DNA of 64,000 nt from Variovorax saccharolyticus (GCF_030316765.1 NZ_JASZYT010000006.1:186001-250000); one strand, 5' to 3'; positions 8,058 to 17,256 are shown, numbered from the stretch's first letter. Program-made: numbers and translations. The notes: generated by a model not told the origin, from the sequence alone.

Positions 8058-9926
8058 CTAGATTTCTATCTTGGAGCCGAGCTCCACCACCGCGTTGTTC
8101 GGCAGCCCCAGGAAGTCCGCCGCCCCGCTCGCGTTGTGGTGCATCTGTGCGAACAGCTTCTCGCGCCAGGGCGCCATGCCGCTGCCGAGCGTCGGAATCA
8201 CGACGTCGCGCGACAGGAAGTAGCTGGTCGCCATCGGCTCCAGCTGGCAGCCGCGCAGGCGCGCGTGTTCGAGCGCGCGCGGCAGATCGATTTCGTTCTT
8301 GAAGCCGTAGTGCACCACCACCTGCCAGCAGTGATGGCCCAGCGGCTCCATCTCGATGCGCTTGTCCATCGGGATCCAGGGCACCTCGTGGTTGCGCACC
8401 GTGACGAACAGGTTCTGGTCGTGCAGCACCTTGTTGTGCTTCAAGTTGTGCAGCAGCGCATTGGGCACCACGCCCGGCTCGGCGGTCATGAAGACCGCGG
8501 TGCCGTCGACCCGCGCCGGCGGGCTGACGAAGACCGAATCGAGGAAGCCGCGCAGGTCGATCGCCTCGGCCAGCTGGGTCTCGCCCATCAGCCGGCGCCC
8601 TTCCTTCCAGGTCAGCATCAGCATGAAGATCGAGCCGCCGATCAGAAGCGGGAACCAGCCGCCCTCGAACAGCTTGAGCAGGTTCGAGGCGAAGAACAGG
8701 AAGTCGACCACGAAGAAGGCGCCGGTGGCCGCGATGCACAGGAACAGCGGGTACTTCCAGGCGTAGCGGATCACGAAGAAGGTCAACACCGTGGTGATCA
8801 GCATGTCGGTGGTCACGGCGATGCCGTAGGCCGCCGCCAGGTTGCTCGACGAGCGGAACATCACGACCGCCAGCACGATCGCCACGAACAGTCCCCAGTT
8901 GACGAAGGGGATGTAGATCTGGCCGGCGGTGCGCACGCTGGTGTGCTCGATGTTCATGCGCGGCAGGTAGCCGAGCTGGATCACCTGGCGCGTGACGCTG
9001 AAGGCGCCCGTGATGAGGGCCTGCGAGGCGATCACGGTGGCGGCCGTGGCCAGCAGCACCAGTGGCAGCAGGGCCCATTCGGGCGCCATCATGAAGAAGG
9101 GGTTCTTCACGGCCAGCGGGTTCTCCAGCAGCAGGGCGCCCTGGCCGAAGTAGTTGAGCGTCAGCGCCGGCATGACGACCGAGAACCAGGCGATGCGGAT
9201 CGGCTTCTTGCCGAAGTGGCCGAGGTCGGCATAGAGCGCCTCGGCGCCGGTGACGCACAGCACGGTCGCCCCGAGGATGATGAAGCTGGTGCCCGGGTTG
9301 TCCCACATGAAGCGCAGCGCGTAGTACGGGCTCATCGCCTTGAGGATCTCGGGGTGGGTCAGGATCTGCGACACGCCGAGCACCGCGATGGCGAAGAACC
9401 AGGCCAGCGTGATCGGACCGAAGAAGCGGCCGATCCCGGCCGTGCCGTGCTTCTGGAGCGCGAACAGGCAGAACAGCACGACCAGCGTGATCGGGATCAC
9501 GTAGTGCCTGAACTGCGGCGACACCACCTCCAGGCCCTCGACCGCCGACAGCACCGAGATCGCCGGCGTGATGACGCCGTCGCCATAGAAGAGCGAGGTG
9601 CCGAAGATGCCGACCACCAGCAGCACCTGCCGCAGCCGGGGCTTGTCGACCACGGCCTGCGAGGCCAGCGCGAGCATCGCCACCAGGCCGCCCTCGCCTT
9701 CGTTGTCGGCGCGCAGCACCAGCACCACGTACTTGAGCGAGACGATCACCGTCAGCGTCCAGAAGAACATCGACAGGATGCCGTAGACGTTCTCGATCGT
9801 GAACGGGACATGGCCGTGGCCGAACACCTCCTTGACCGCGTACAGGACGCTCGTGCCGATGTCGCCGTAGACGACACCGATGGCCGCGAGGATCAGCGCG
9901 GCGGAGGAGGATTTAGGGGCGGACAC
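8058..9926 (-). CDS. kup: Low-affinity potassium uptake protein Kup
   Basis: A 622-residue K+/H+ symporter of the KUP/HAK family, the same length as E. coli Kup if the GTG at 9926 (MSAPKSSSAALI) is used; a GTG at 9962 would add 12 residues. The first membrane helix carries GVVYGDIGTSVLYAVKEVF, a family signature, followed by about 12 helices to residue 440 and a cytoplasmic C-terminal domain ending in PNNAVVELGSKIEI. Other landmarks are NEGEGGLVAMLAL and YGDGVITPAISVLSAVEGLE. It lies between gshA and benE. No clear Shine-Dalgarno precedes either start. Confidence 0.95.
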   Translation of the reverse strand: MSAPKSSSAALILAAIGVVYGDIGTSVLYAVKEVFGHGHVPFTIENVYGILSMFFWTLTVIVSLKYVVLVLRADNEGEGGLVAMLALASQAVVDKPRLRQVLLVVGIFGTSLFYGDGVITPAISVLSAVEGLEVVSPQFRHYVIPITLVVLFCLFALQKHGTAGIGRFFGPITLAWFFAIAVLGVSQILTHPEILKAMSPYYALRFMWDNPGTSFIILGATVLCVTGAEALYADLGHFGKKPIRIAWFSVVMPALTLNYFGQGALLLENPLAVKNPFFMMAPEWALLPLVLLATAATVIASQALITGAFSVTRQVIQLGYLPRMNIEHTSVRTAGQIYIPFVNWGLFVAIVLAVVMFRSSSNLAAAYGIAVTTDMLITTVLTFFVIRYAWKYPLFLCIAATGAFFVVDFLFFASNLLKLFEGGWFPLLIGGSIFMLMLTWKEGRRLMGETQLAEAIDLRGFLDSVFVSPPARVDGTAVFMTAEPGVVPNALLHNLKHNKVLHDQNLFVTVRNHEVPWIPMDKRIEMEPLGHHCWQVVVHYGFKNEIDLPRALEHARLRGCQLEPMATSYFLSRDVVIPTLGSGMAPWREKLFAQMHHNASGAADFLGLPNNAVVELGSKIEI

Positions 9927-9976
9927 GGATGGGCTGCAAAGGGTCGCCGGCGTGCAGCACACCGCTGGGCGCTGGC

Positions 9977-9994
9977 GCGGCCCGCTTCGGCCGC
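9977..9994. other. Strong hairpin in gshA-kup gap
   Basis: Perfect inverted repeat GCGGCC-CGCTTC-GGCCGC, about 50 bases before the kup start on the coding strand. It may be a 5' leader structure or attenuate transcription from gshA. No U-run follows it on either strand. Confidence 0.3.
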
Positions 9995-10079
9995 TGAACC
10001 GCCTTCACCCTGACTTTTGCGTTGTTATGGGGTCGCTATTTTGCCGCTGCCGCGCCGGTCCGCAAGCGCAAATCCGAAA

Positions 10080-11378
10080 TCATTCGTAGACCTCGGCATC
10101 CGGGTCGGTGGCCTCGAGTTCGTAGCTGGCCGCCACCATCGCGAGCCGGCCGATCACGCCGTACATGTAGAAGCGATTCGGGGCGCTCGCGCCGGGCTTG
10201 GCTCCCGGCTGCGGTAAGTGCGCACTTTCAGAAAATGCCAAGGGCACGAAGCTGGCACCGGGCAGGTTGAGGTTCTCGTCCGGGGCGCGCTCGGCATGGA
10301 CGCGGTAGAAGCCGCCGACCACGTAGCGGTCCATCATGTAGACGACCGGCTCGGCCACCCCGTTGTGCACCCGCTCGTTGGTCAGCACGCCCTCCTGCAC
10401 GATCAGGTCGCAGGGCTGCTGGCCTTCCTTGGCGGCGCCCGCCTTGCTGGCGCGCGGCCGGCGCACCAGCGCCTCGATCTCCTTGGCATCGCGCACCGTC
10501 ATGACGCCCAGCCCGGCGCTGCCGTCGTCGGTCTTGACCACCACGAAAGGCTTTTCGTTGATGCCGTATTCCTTGTACTTGCGGCGCACCTTGGCGAGCA
10601 GCGCGTCGACGTGGCTGGTCAGCACGTCGATGCCCTGGCCGGTCGCGAAGCTGACCTCCGCGGCCTTGGCGTACATCGGGTTGATCAGCCAGGGATCGAT
10701 GCCCAGCAGCTTGCCGAAGCGCTTGGACACCTCTTCGTAGCTGTGGAAGTGGTTGCTCTTGCGGCGCACCGACCAGCCTGCATGCAGGGGCGGCAGCAGG
10801 TATTGCTCGTGCAGGTCCTCGAGGATGCCCGGCGTGCCGGCCGACAGGTCGGTGTTCAGCAGGATGGTGCAGGGGTCGAAGTGCTTGAGCCCGAGCCGGC
10901 GCTTGCTGCGCACCACCGGCTCCAGGCAGACCGTCTCGCCGTTGGGCAGTTCAATCTTCTTGGGCGACTTGATCGCCGGATCGATGGAGCCGACCCGCAC
11001 GTTGAGCCCGGCCATGTGGAAGATCCGCACCAGTTGCGCCACGTTGGCGAGGTAGAAGGTGTTGCGCGAGTGGTTCTCGGGGATCACGAGCAGGTTGCGC
11101 GCCTCGGGACAGATCTTCTCGATCGCGGCCTGGGCGGCCTGCACCGCCAGCGGCAGCATTTCCTGGGTGAGATTGTTCCAGCCGCCCGGATAGAGGTTGG
11201 TGTCGACCGGGGCCAGCTTGAAGCCGGCATTGCGGATGTCGACCGAGCTGTAGAACGGCGGCGTGTGCTCCATCCATTCGAGCCGGAACCAGCGCTCGAT
11301 GGCGGGCGTCGAGTCGAGCACGCGCTGCTCGAGTTCGTTGATCGGGCCGGTCAGGGCGGTGACGAGATGGGGGACCAT
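10080..11378 (-). CDS. gshA: Glutamate-cysteine ligase (proteobacterial GshA family)
   Basis: Catalyses ATP-dependent formation of gamma-glutamylcysteine, the first step of glutathione synthesis. It has 432 residues and belongs to the beta-proteobacterial GshA family, which is unrelated to E. coli GshA. Recognised segments are WMEHTPPFYSSVDIRNAGFK (35-54), DTNLYPGGWNNL (59-70), VIPENHSRNTFYLANV and FVVVKTDDGSAGLGVMT. A variable loop with RASKAGAAKEGQQP and a C-terminal LPQPGAKPGASAPN insert are the less conserved parts. It is the promoter-proximal gene of a five-gene minus-strand run that also contains gshB. A TACAAT hexamer about 40 bases upstream is a plausible -10. Confidence 0.94.
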   Translation of the reverse strand: MVPHLVTALTGPINELEQRVLDSTPAIERWFRLEWMEHTPPFYSSVDIRNAGFKLAPVDTNLYPGGWNNLTQEMLPLAVQAAQAAIEKICPEARNLLVIPENHSRNTFYLANVAQLVRIFHMAGLNVRVGSIDPAIKSPKKIELPNGETVCLEPVVRSKRRLGLKHFDPCTILLNTDLSAGTPGILEDLHEQYLLPPLHAGWSVRRKSNHFHSYEEVSKRFGKLLGIDPWLINPMYAKAAEVSFATGQGIDVLTSHVDALLAKVRRKYKEYGINEKPFVVVKTDDGSAGLGVMTVRDAKEIEALVRRPRASKAGAAKEGQQPCDLIVQEGVLTNERVHNGVAEPVVYMMDRYVVGGFYRVHAERAPDENLNLPGASFVPLAFSESAHLPQPGAKPGASAPNRFYMYGVIGRLAMVAASYELEATDPDAEVYE

Positions 11379-11418
11379 GCGGCGGCCTTGTTGGATTTAT
11401 GCCTGGGCTAAGCCAAGG

Positions 11419-11424
11419 ATTGTA
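11419..11424 (-). promoter_or_regulatory. Candidate -10 of gshA
   Basis: TACAAT on the minus strand, 40 bases before the gshA ATG, giving a leader of roughly 34 nt. No good -35 is found at 16-18 bases; a GGGG...CCCC inverted repeat lies just upstream. Confidence 0.35.
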
Positions 11425-11496
11425 GATTTGGGGACGGATGCCCCGATGACAAGCTCGCCCCCAGGGTGCCTGGCGCTTCGTGCCCGGCCCCCCGGG

Positions 11497-12789
11497 TCAG
11501 GTCCGTACTTCGCCCTGGCCCAGAACCACGTACTTCAGCGAGGTCAGTCCCTCGATGCCGACCGGCCCGCGCGCATGGAACTTGTCGGTGCTGATGCCGA
11601 TCTCGGCGCCCAGCCCGAACTCGAAGCCGTCGGCGAAACGGGTGCTGGCATTCACCATCACGCTGGCCGAATCGACCTCGCGCAGGAAGCGCTGGGCGTT
11701 CATGTGGTCGCGGGTGACGATCGCGTCCGTGTGATGGCTCGAGTAGTGGTTGATGTGCGCAATGGCCTCGTCCACGCCCTCGACCACCTTGATGCTGATG
11801 ACTGCCGCCAGGTACTCTTCGGACCAGTCCGATTCGACCGCGTCGAGCACCTTGTCGGCCGGCAGGTGGGCGCCCTCCGAGCGCAGGATCTGCGCCGCCG
11901 CCGGGTCGCAGCGCATCTCGACGCCCTTGGCGGCGAAGATGGCGCCGATCTCGGGCAGGAAGGTCTCGGCGATCGACGACGCCACCAGCAGGCCTTCGGC
12001 GGCGTTGCAGGGGCTGTACTTCTGGGTCTTGGCGTTGTCGACGATCTTCAGCGCCATGTCGAGCTCGGCCGTGTGGTCGACATAGACATGGCAGTTGCCG
12101 TCGAGGTGCTTGATCACCGGCACCCGGGCGTCGCGGCTGATGCGCTCGATCAGGCCCTTGCCGCCGCGCGGAATGATCACATCGACGAACTGCGGCATCG
12201 CGATCAGCTGGCCGACGGCCTCGCGATCGGTGGTGCCCACCAGCTGCACGGCATCGACCGGCAGGCCGGCTTCTTCGAGCGACTCGGCGACCAGCCTGGC
12301 CAGCGCCTTGTTCGACTCGATCGCCTCGGAGCCGCCGCGCAGAATCGCCGCGTTGCCGCTCTTGATCGCCAGGCTCGCGGCCTCGATGGTCACGTTGGGA
12401 CGGCTCTCGTAGACCATGCCGAAGACGCCGATCGGCACCCGCATCTGGCCGACCCGGATGCCGCTGGGCTGCTGCTTCATGCCGATGACCTCGCCGATCA
12501 CGTCGGACATCGCGGCCAGCTGCTCGCAGCCCTGCGCCACGGTCTCGATGACCTTGGGCGTCAGCTTGAGGCGATCGACCATCGGCGCCGACAGGCCGGC
12601 GCCCTCGGCGCGCGCCAGGTCCTTCGCGTTGGCCTCGGCCAGCGGCTCGCCGGCCGCGCGCAGGCGGCGGGCCAGTGCCTTGAGGGCCTTGTTCTTGGTG
12701 GCGGCATCGGCCCGCGCCATCAGGGCGGAGGCCAGCTTGGCCTGCAGCCCGAGCGTCTGGACGTACTCGGAGACATTCAACGTGTTCAT
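11497..12789 (-). CDS. proA: Glutamate-5-semialdehyde dehydrogenase (gamma-glutamyl phosphate reductase)
   Basis: Reduces gamma-glutamyl phosphate to glutamate semialdehyde with NADPH in proline synthesis. It has 430 residues, typical for ProA. It shows the aldehyde-dehydrogenase-like fold with VPIGVFGMVYESRPNV, the segment IPRGGKGLIERI, and the nucleophile C261 in KYSPCNAAEG; ASTRFADGFEFGLGAEIGIS marks the C-terminal part. The ATG at 12789 lacks a Shine-Dalgarno; a CACAAT hexamer ends six bases upstream exactly as at benE, so an almost leaderless mRNA is possible. The gene follows holA in the same direction with a 96-base gap, and no proB is present in the window. Confidence 0.96.
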   Translation of the reverse strand: MNTLNVSEYVQTLGLQAKLASALMARADAATKNKALKALARRLRAAGEPLAEANAKDLARAEGAGLSAPMVDRLKLTPKVIETVAQGCEQLAAMSDVIGEVIGMKQQPSGIRVGQMRVPIGVFGMVYESRPNVTIEAASLAIKSGNAAILRGGSEAIESNKALARLVAESLEEAGLPVDAVQLVGTTDREAVGQLIAMPQFVDVIIPRGGKGLIERISRDARVPVIKHLDGNCHVYVDHTAELDMALKIVDNAKTQKYSPCNAAEGLLVASSIAETFLPEIGAIFAAKGVEMRCDPAAAQILRSEGAHLPADKVLDAVESDWSEEYLAAVISIKVVEGVDEAIAHINHYSSHHTDAIVTRDHMNAQRFLREVDSASVMVNASTRFADGFEFGLGAEIGISTDKFHARGPVGIEGLTSLKYVVLGQGEVRT

Positions 12790-12795
12790 CCCCGG

Positions 12796-12801
12796 ATTGT
12801 G
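12796..12801 (-). promoter_or_regulatory. -10-like hexamer six bases before proA ATG
   Basis: The minus strand reads CGGCACAATCC, then GGGG, then ATG, nearly identical to the benE start region (8037-8049), including a GGCCCCCG block just upstream. No convincing -35 is visible. Confidence 0.4.
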
Positions 12802-12885
12802 CCGCGGGGGCCAAAGGCGGCGTGCGCGAGGGGACAGGAATGCACCATTCTTGTGCGTCAACGGAGGAGGGGAGCGGCGCGCCGG

Positions 12886-13959
12886 TCAGCGCGGCCGGGC
12901 CGACGCGGCCGCGGGCCCGCAGGCCCGGCACAGCATCAACGCCAGCCGATGCAGGGCTTGCCAGCCGTTGGCCGGCCAGTCGGGCTGTTTCAGGCCCTTG
13001 ACGATGCCGTCGACCACATGCGCGGCGCGCAGCATGCGGGCCAGCGCCCGGTCGTCGAGCCGGGGCAGCACGCGCTCGAAGGCGCGTTCGCGCGGCCCCC
13101 AGATGCGGTTCTCGCGCAGCGCCATCGGCAGCGGGCGGCCAGCCGCCATCGCGTCCCTGACGCGCTTCAGCGCCCGGATGTCCTCGGCCAGCGTGTAGTG
13201 CACCAGCACCTCGGCCTCGCCTTCGGCCTGCAGGCCGTCGAGCATGCGGGCGACCCGCTGCGGATTGCCGGCCAGCACCGCCTCCGACAGCTTGAAGACG
13301 TCGTAGCGCGCGACGTTGTTGACCGCGCCCTCGACCTGCTCCCAGCCCAGTTCGCCCTCGGGGTAAAGCAGCGCGAGCTTCTGGATCTCCTGGTGCGCGG
13401 CCAGCAGGTTGCCCTCGACCCGGTCGGCGAAGAACTGCAAGGTGCGCTGGCCTTCCTCGCCGGCCCGCACGCGCTGGCCCTGCAGCGCCAGGCGCTGGGC
13501 GATCCACTGCGGCAGCGCGGCGCGCTCCACGGCATCGACCTGCAGGCTGACGCCGTGGTTCTCCAGCGCCGCGAACCAGGCCGCGCTGCGGGTCGCCTTG
13601 TCGAGCCGCGGCAGCATCACCAGCGTGAGCGTGCTGTCGTTGCCGGCCGCCGCCTCGGCGATCTGTTGCAGGGCGGCGCTGCCGTCCTTGCCGGGCTTGC
13701 CCGAGGGGATGCGGATCTCGACCATCTGGCGCTCGGCGAACAGGCTCAGCGAGCCGCCCGCAGCCAGCACCGCGCTCCAGTCGAAGTGGGCGCCGGCCAC
13801 GGTGTACGAACTGCGCTCGGTGTAGCCCTGGGCCCGCGCCGCGGCACGGATCGCATCGGCGGCTTCCTGCGCCAGCAGCGGCTCGTCGCCGTGGATCGCG
13901 TAGAGCGGCGCCACCCGCTTCGCGAGGTGGGCGGAGAGTTGCGCGGTCGCCAGTTGCAC
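12886..13959 (-). CDS. holA: DNA polymerase III delta subunit
   Basis: The delta subunit of the clamp loader, which opens the beta ring. It has 357 residues; E. coli HolA has 343. The N-terminal AAA+-like domain starts PLYAIHGDEPLLAQEAADAI (18-37), followed by ERSSYTV, LVMLPRLDKATRSAAWF, then the helical lid (RVEGNLLAAHQEIQKLALL) and the collar domain with NNVARYDVFKLSEAVLAG and HYTLAEDIRALKRV. As usual for delta there is no Walker A. The start is a GTG at 13959, eight bases after the lptE stop. The C-terminus ends in an Ala/Arg-rich tail. It forms a tight run with leuS and lptE upstream. Confidence 0.94.
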   Translation of the reverse strand: MQLATAQLSAHLAKRVAPLYAIHGDEPLLAQEAADAIRAAARAQGYTERSSYTVAGAHFDWSAVLAAGGSLSLFAERQMVEIRIPSGKPGKDGSAALQQIAEAAAGNDSTLTLVMLPRLDKATRSAAWFAALENHGVSLQVDAVERAALPQWIAQRLALQGQRVRAGEEGQRTLQFFADRVEGNLLAAHQEIQKLALLYPEGELGWEQVEGAVNNVARYDVFKLSEAVLAGNPQRVARMLDGLQAEGEAEVLVHYTLAEDIRALKRVRDAMAAGRPLPMALRENRIWGPRERAFERVLPRLDDRALARMLRAAHVVDGIVKGLKQPDWPANGWQALHRLALMLCRACGPAAASARPR

Positions 13960-13967
13960 GGCGGCCC

Positions 13968-14486
13968 TCAGAACGCCTTGATGGCGGCCAGGCGGCGCAG
14001 CACCTGCTGGGCGATGTCGTTCTGCATGTCGCGGTACAGGAGCTCGGATTCCCCTTCCTTGGCAAGTGCAGCGGTCTCGTTGTAGGTGATGTCGCGCGAC
14101 TGCTGGATTTCGGTCGGGCCGAGCAGTTCCTTGCCGCCCTGGCCCCGCACCCTGAAGCGCAGGGTCAGGATCAGCTGGAGCTCGCGCACCTGGCCTTCGG
14201 GCGTGGTCGACAGCACGACGTTGTTGCGGCTTTCGCCCAGCAGTTCGAGCACGGCGTCAGCCTTGTCGGCCTGATCGACAGGCAGTACCTCGACAGTGCC
14301 CGCAGCCCGCAGCTGGCGTCGCAGGTAGTTCGAGAACGGCGTGTTGCCCATCACCGCGATGCTCTGGAAGGCGAAGGTCGGCGCCTTGCGCAATTCGAAG
14401 CCGCAGCCCGCCAGCACCGCCCCCGCCGCGACGGCCAGAAAACCGCGCCGCGGCAGCCGCGGGCGTCCGGTCGGTCGGCGGCTCAT
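13968..14486 (-). CDS. lptE: LPS-assembly lipoprotein LptE
   Basis: An outer-membrane lipoprotein that plugs the LptD barrel and helps insert lipopolysaccharide. It has 172 residues with an RR-containing signal peptide (PRRGFLAVAAGAVLAGC) and a lipobox AGC, so the mature protein starts at Cys28. The following GFELRKAPTFAFQSIAVMG is typical of LptE/RlpB. Its ATG overlaps the leuS stop as ATGA, which argues for translational coupling. The order leuS-lptE-holA is widespread in proteobacteria (known for E. coli), which supports the call. Confidence 0.93.
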   Translation of the reverse strand: MSRRPTGRPRLPRRGFLAVAAGAVLAGCGFELRKAPTFAFQSIAVMGNTPFSNYLRRQLRAAGTVEVLPVDQADKADAVLELLGESRNNVVLSTTPEGQVRELQLILTLRFRVRGQGGKELLGPTEIQQSRDITYNETAALAKEGESELLYRDMQNDIAQQVLRRLAAIKAF

Positions 14487-17125
14487 AGCACCACGTTGAC
14501 CAGCCGGCCCGGCACCACGATCACGCGCTTGGCCGCCGCGCCTGCGGCATGCTGCACGAAGTCCTCGCAGGCCAGCGCGATCTTTTCGATCTCCGGCTTG
14601 GTGGCCGCAGCCGGCACGCGCAGCGAGCCGCGCAGCTTGCCGTTGATCTGCAGCATCAGCTCGATCTCGTCCTGCTCGAGCGCGCCGACATCGACCACCG
14701 GCCAGGGCGCATCGAGCAGGTCGCCCTGGCCCTTGTCATAGCCGAGCTGCTGCCAGAGCTGGTGCGCGATGTGCGGCGTCGCCGGATAGAGGCAGCGCAG
14801 CAGGATGCCGAAGCCCTCGCGCACCGCGGCACGGTCGCCCGCATCGGGCGCGGCCGGCTTGAAGCCTTCCAGCGCGTTGAGCAGCTTCATCGCGCCCGAC
14901 ACCACCGTGTTGTATTGCATGCGCTGGTAGTCGTAGTCGATCTGGCGCAGGACGGTGTGGACTTCGTGGCGCAGCAGCTTGGCATCCTTGCCGAAGACCG
15001 GCTTGCCGGCCGCCGCGGCGCCGGCTTCGGCCGCCGCATGCTGCGCGACGCCGAAGTTCCAGACCCGGCGCAGGAAGCGGTAGCTGCCCTCGACCGCGGC
15101 GTCGTTCCACTCCAGGGTGGCCTCGGGCGGCGCGGTGAACATGGTGTAGAGCCGCGCGGTGTCGGCGCCGTACTTCTCGATCAGGTCCTGCGGATCGACG
15201 CCGTTGCGCTCGCTCTTGCCCATCTTGCCGACGCCGCCGTACTCGACCCGCGTGCCGTCGGCCGTGGTACCGCCGCTGATCCGGCCCTGCGCGTCGAGCA
15301 CCGGCGTGACCTCGACGGGCGGGAAGTAGTCCTTGCCGCCCTTCTCGTTGCGCTTGTAGAAGATGTGGTTGAGCACCATGCCCTGCGTCAGCAGCTTGCT
15401 GAAGGGCTCGTCGACCTTCACCAGGCCGAGGTCGCGCATGACCTTGGTCCAGAAGCGCGCATACAGCAGGTGCAGGATCGCGTGCTCGATGCCGCCGATG
15501 TACTGGTCCATCGGCATCCAGTACTGCGCGCCGTCGGCCACCATGGCCTCTTCGTTCTTCGGGTCGCAGTAGCGCATGAAGTACCACGAACTGTCGACGA
15601 AGGTGTCCATGGTGTCGGTCTCGCGGCGCGCCGCCTTGCCGCACACCGGGCACACCACGCCGGCATGGAAGCCTTCGTGCTTGATCAGCGGGTTGCCGTG
15701 GCCGTCGGGCACGCAGTCGGTCGGCAGCACCACCGGCAGGTCGCGCTCGGGTACCGGCACCGCGCCATGCTCGTCGCAATGGATGATCGGGATCGGCGTG
15801 CCCCAGTAGCGCTGCCGGCTCACGCCCCAGTCGCGCAGGCGCCAGGTGGTCTGCATCTCGCCCAGGCCCTTCTGGCCCAGCGCGTGCGCCACCGCCTTGA
15901 CCGCCTCGGCATGGTGCATGCCGCTGAAGTTGTCGGAATTGATGGTCACGCCGCGCTGCTTGTCGCCGTACCAGTCCTGCCAGCGGTGGTAGTCGAAGTG
16001 CGGCTCGTCGTCGACCAGCACGACCTGGATGATCTCGATGCCGTACTTGTTGGCAAAGGCGAAGTCGCGCTCGTCGTGGGCCGGCACGCCCATCACGGCG
16101 CCGTCGCCGTAGCTGATCAACACGTAGTTGCCGACCCAGACCGGGACCTGCTCCTCGGTGATCGGGTGGGTCACGGTGAGGCCGGTCGGAACGCCCTTCT
16201 TTTCCTGCGTGGCGAGCTCGGCCTCGGTGGTGCCGCCGCCCTTGGCTTCGGCGATGAAGGCCGCGACCTGGGGGTTCGTCTTCGCGGCGTGCAGCGCCAG
16301 CGGATGCTCGGGCGCCACGGCGCAGAAGGTCACGCCCATGATGGTGTCGGCACGGGTCGTGAAGACGTACATGCGGCCGTCCTGGATCAGGTGGCCCTGC
16401 TCATCCTTGATCTTGTGCGTGAAGGCGAAGCGCACGCCCTCGCTCTTGCCGATCCAGTTCTCCTGCATCAGCTTGACGCGCTCGGGCCAGCCCGGCAACT
16501 TGTGCTGGGTGTGCTCGAGCAGTTCCTCGGCGTAGTCGCTGATCTTGAGGTAGTAGCCCGGAATCTCGCGCCGCTCGACCGTGGCGCCGGTGCGCCAGCC
16601 CTTGCCGTCGATCACCTGCTCGTTGGCCAGCACGGTCTGGTCGACCGGGTCCCAGTTGACGACCTGGGTCTTGCGGTAGGCGATGCCCTTTTCGAGCATC
16701 TTCAGGAACAGCCACTGGTTCCACTTGTAGTAGCTCGGATCGCAGGTGGCGATCTCGCGGCTCCAGTCGATCGCCAGCCCCATGGCCTGCAACTGGCCCT
16801 TCATGTAGGCGATGTTCTCGTAGGTCCATTTCGCCGGTGGAACGCCGTTTTTGAGGGCGGCGTTCTCGGCCGGCAGGCCGAAGGCGTCCCAGCCCATCGG
16901 CATCAGGACGTTGTAGCCGCTCATGCGCAGGTAGCGCGTGAGCATGTCGTTGATCGTGTAGTTGCGCACGTGGCCCATGTGCAGCTTGCCGCTGGGGTAG
17001 GGCAGCATCGAGCAGGCGTAATACTTCTTCTTGCGCGCGTCTTCGGTCACGCGGTAGGCATCGGCCGCGGTCCAGTGGGCCTGGGCGGCCGATTCGACAT
17101 CGGCGGGTTTGTAGCTGGGATTCAT
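14483..17125 (-). CDS. leuS: Leucyl-tRNA synthetase
   Basis: Class Ia synthetase that charges tRNA-Leu, 880 residues. The HIGH motif appears as HMGH at 49-52 (PYPSGKLHMGHVRNYTI). The CP1 editing domain is present (VFTTRADTIMGVTF, then GDGAVMGVPAHDERDF). The second signature is KMGKS at 634-638 (GKMGKSERNGVDP), where most LeuRS have KMSKS, so the middle serine is replaced by glycine. The C-terminal anticodon-binding and tail domains are complete. The ATG at 17125 begins MNPSYKPADVESAAQAHW, a normal start; the much longer upstream reading frame is antisense to the glucosidase and is rejected. A GATAAT hexamer lies about 43 bases upstream. Confidence 0.97.
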   Translation of the reverse strand: MNPSYKPADVESAAQAHWTAADAYRVTEDARKKKYYACSMLPYPSGKLHMGHVRNYTINDMLTRYLRMSGYNVLMPMGWDAFGLPAENAALKNGVPPAKWTYENIAYMKGQLQAMGLAIDWSREIATCDPSYYKWNQWLFLKMLEKGIAYRKTQVVNWDPVDQTVLANEQVIDGKGWRTGATVERREIPGYYLKISDYAEELLEHTQHKLPGWPERVKLMQENWIGKSEGVRFAFTHKIKDEQGHLIQDGRMYVFTTRADTIMGVTFCAVAPEHPLALHAAKTNPQVAAFIAEAKGGGTTEAELATQEKKGVPTGLTVTHPITEEQVPVWVGNYVLISYGDGAVMGVPAHDERDFAFANKYGIEIIQVVLVDDEPHFDYHRWQDWYGDKQRGVTINSDNFSGMHHAEAVKAVAHALGQKGLGEMQTTWRLRDWGVSRQRYWGTPIPIIHCDEHGAVPVPERDLPVVLPTDCVPDGHGNPLIKHEGFHAGVVCPVCGKAARRETDTMDTFVDSSWYFMRYCDPKNEEAMVADGAQYWMPMDQYIGGIEHAILHLLYARFWTKVMRDLGLVKVDEPFSKLLTQGMVLNHIFYKRNEKGGKDYFPPVEVTPVLDAQGRISGGTTADGTRVEYGGVGKMGKSERNGVDPQDLIEKYGADTARLYTMFTAPPEATLEWNDAAVEGSYRFLRRVWNFGVAQHAAAEAGAAAAGKPVFGKDAKLLRHEVHTVLRQIDYDYQRMQYNTVVSGAMKLLNALEGFKPAAPDAGDRAAVREGFGILLRCLYPATPHIAHQLWQQLGYDKGQGDLLDAPWPVVDVGALEQDEIELMLQINGKLRGSLRVPAAATKPEIEKIALACEDFVQHAAGAAAKRVIVVPGRLVNVVL

Positions 17126-17167
17126 GGGCACTCGACAACAGCCCGGCGCCAGGCGGCCGGGAGAGGG

Positions 17168-17173
17168 ATTATC
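17168..17173 (-). promoter_or_regulatory. Candidate -10 of leuS
   Basis: GATAAT (preceded by GT) on the minus strand, giving a leader of about 36 nt to the leuS ATG. The -35 is not clear. The 180-base gap also holds the divergent promoter of the glycogen cluster. Confidence 0.4.
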
Positions 17174-17256
17174 ACTCGCCACCAGGCCGGACTCACTTCG
17201 CGCAGCCCTCCCGCCAACGGGCGCGCTGCGCGCAGCCTCGGGGCAGCCCCTGAAGC

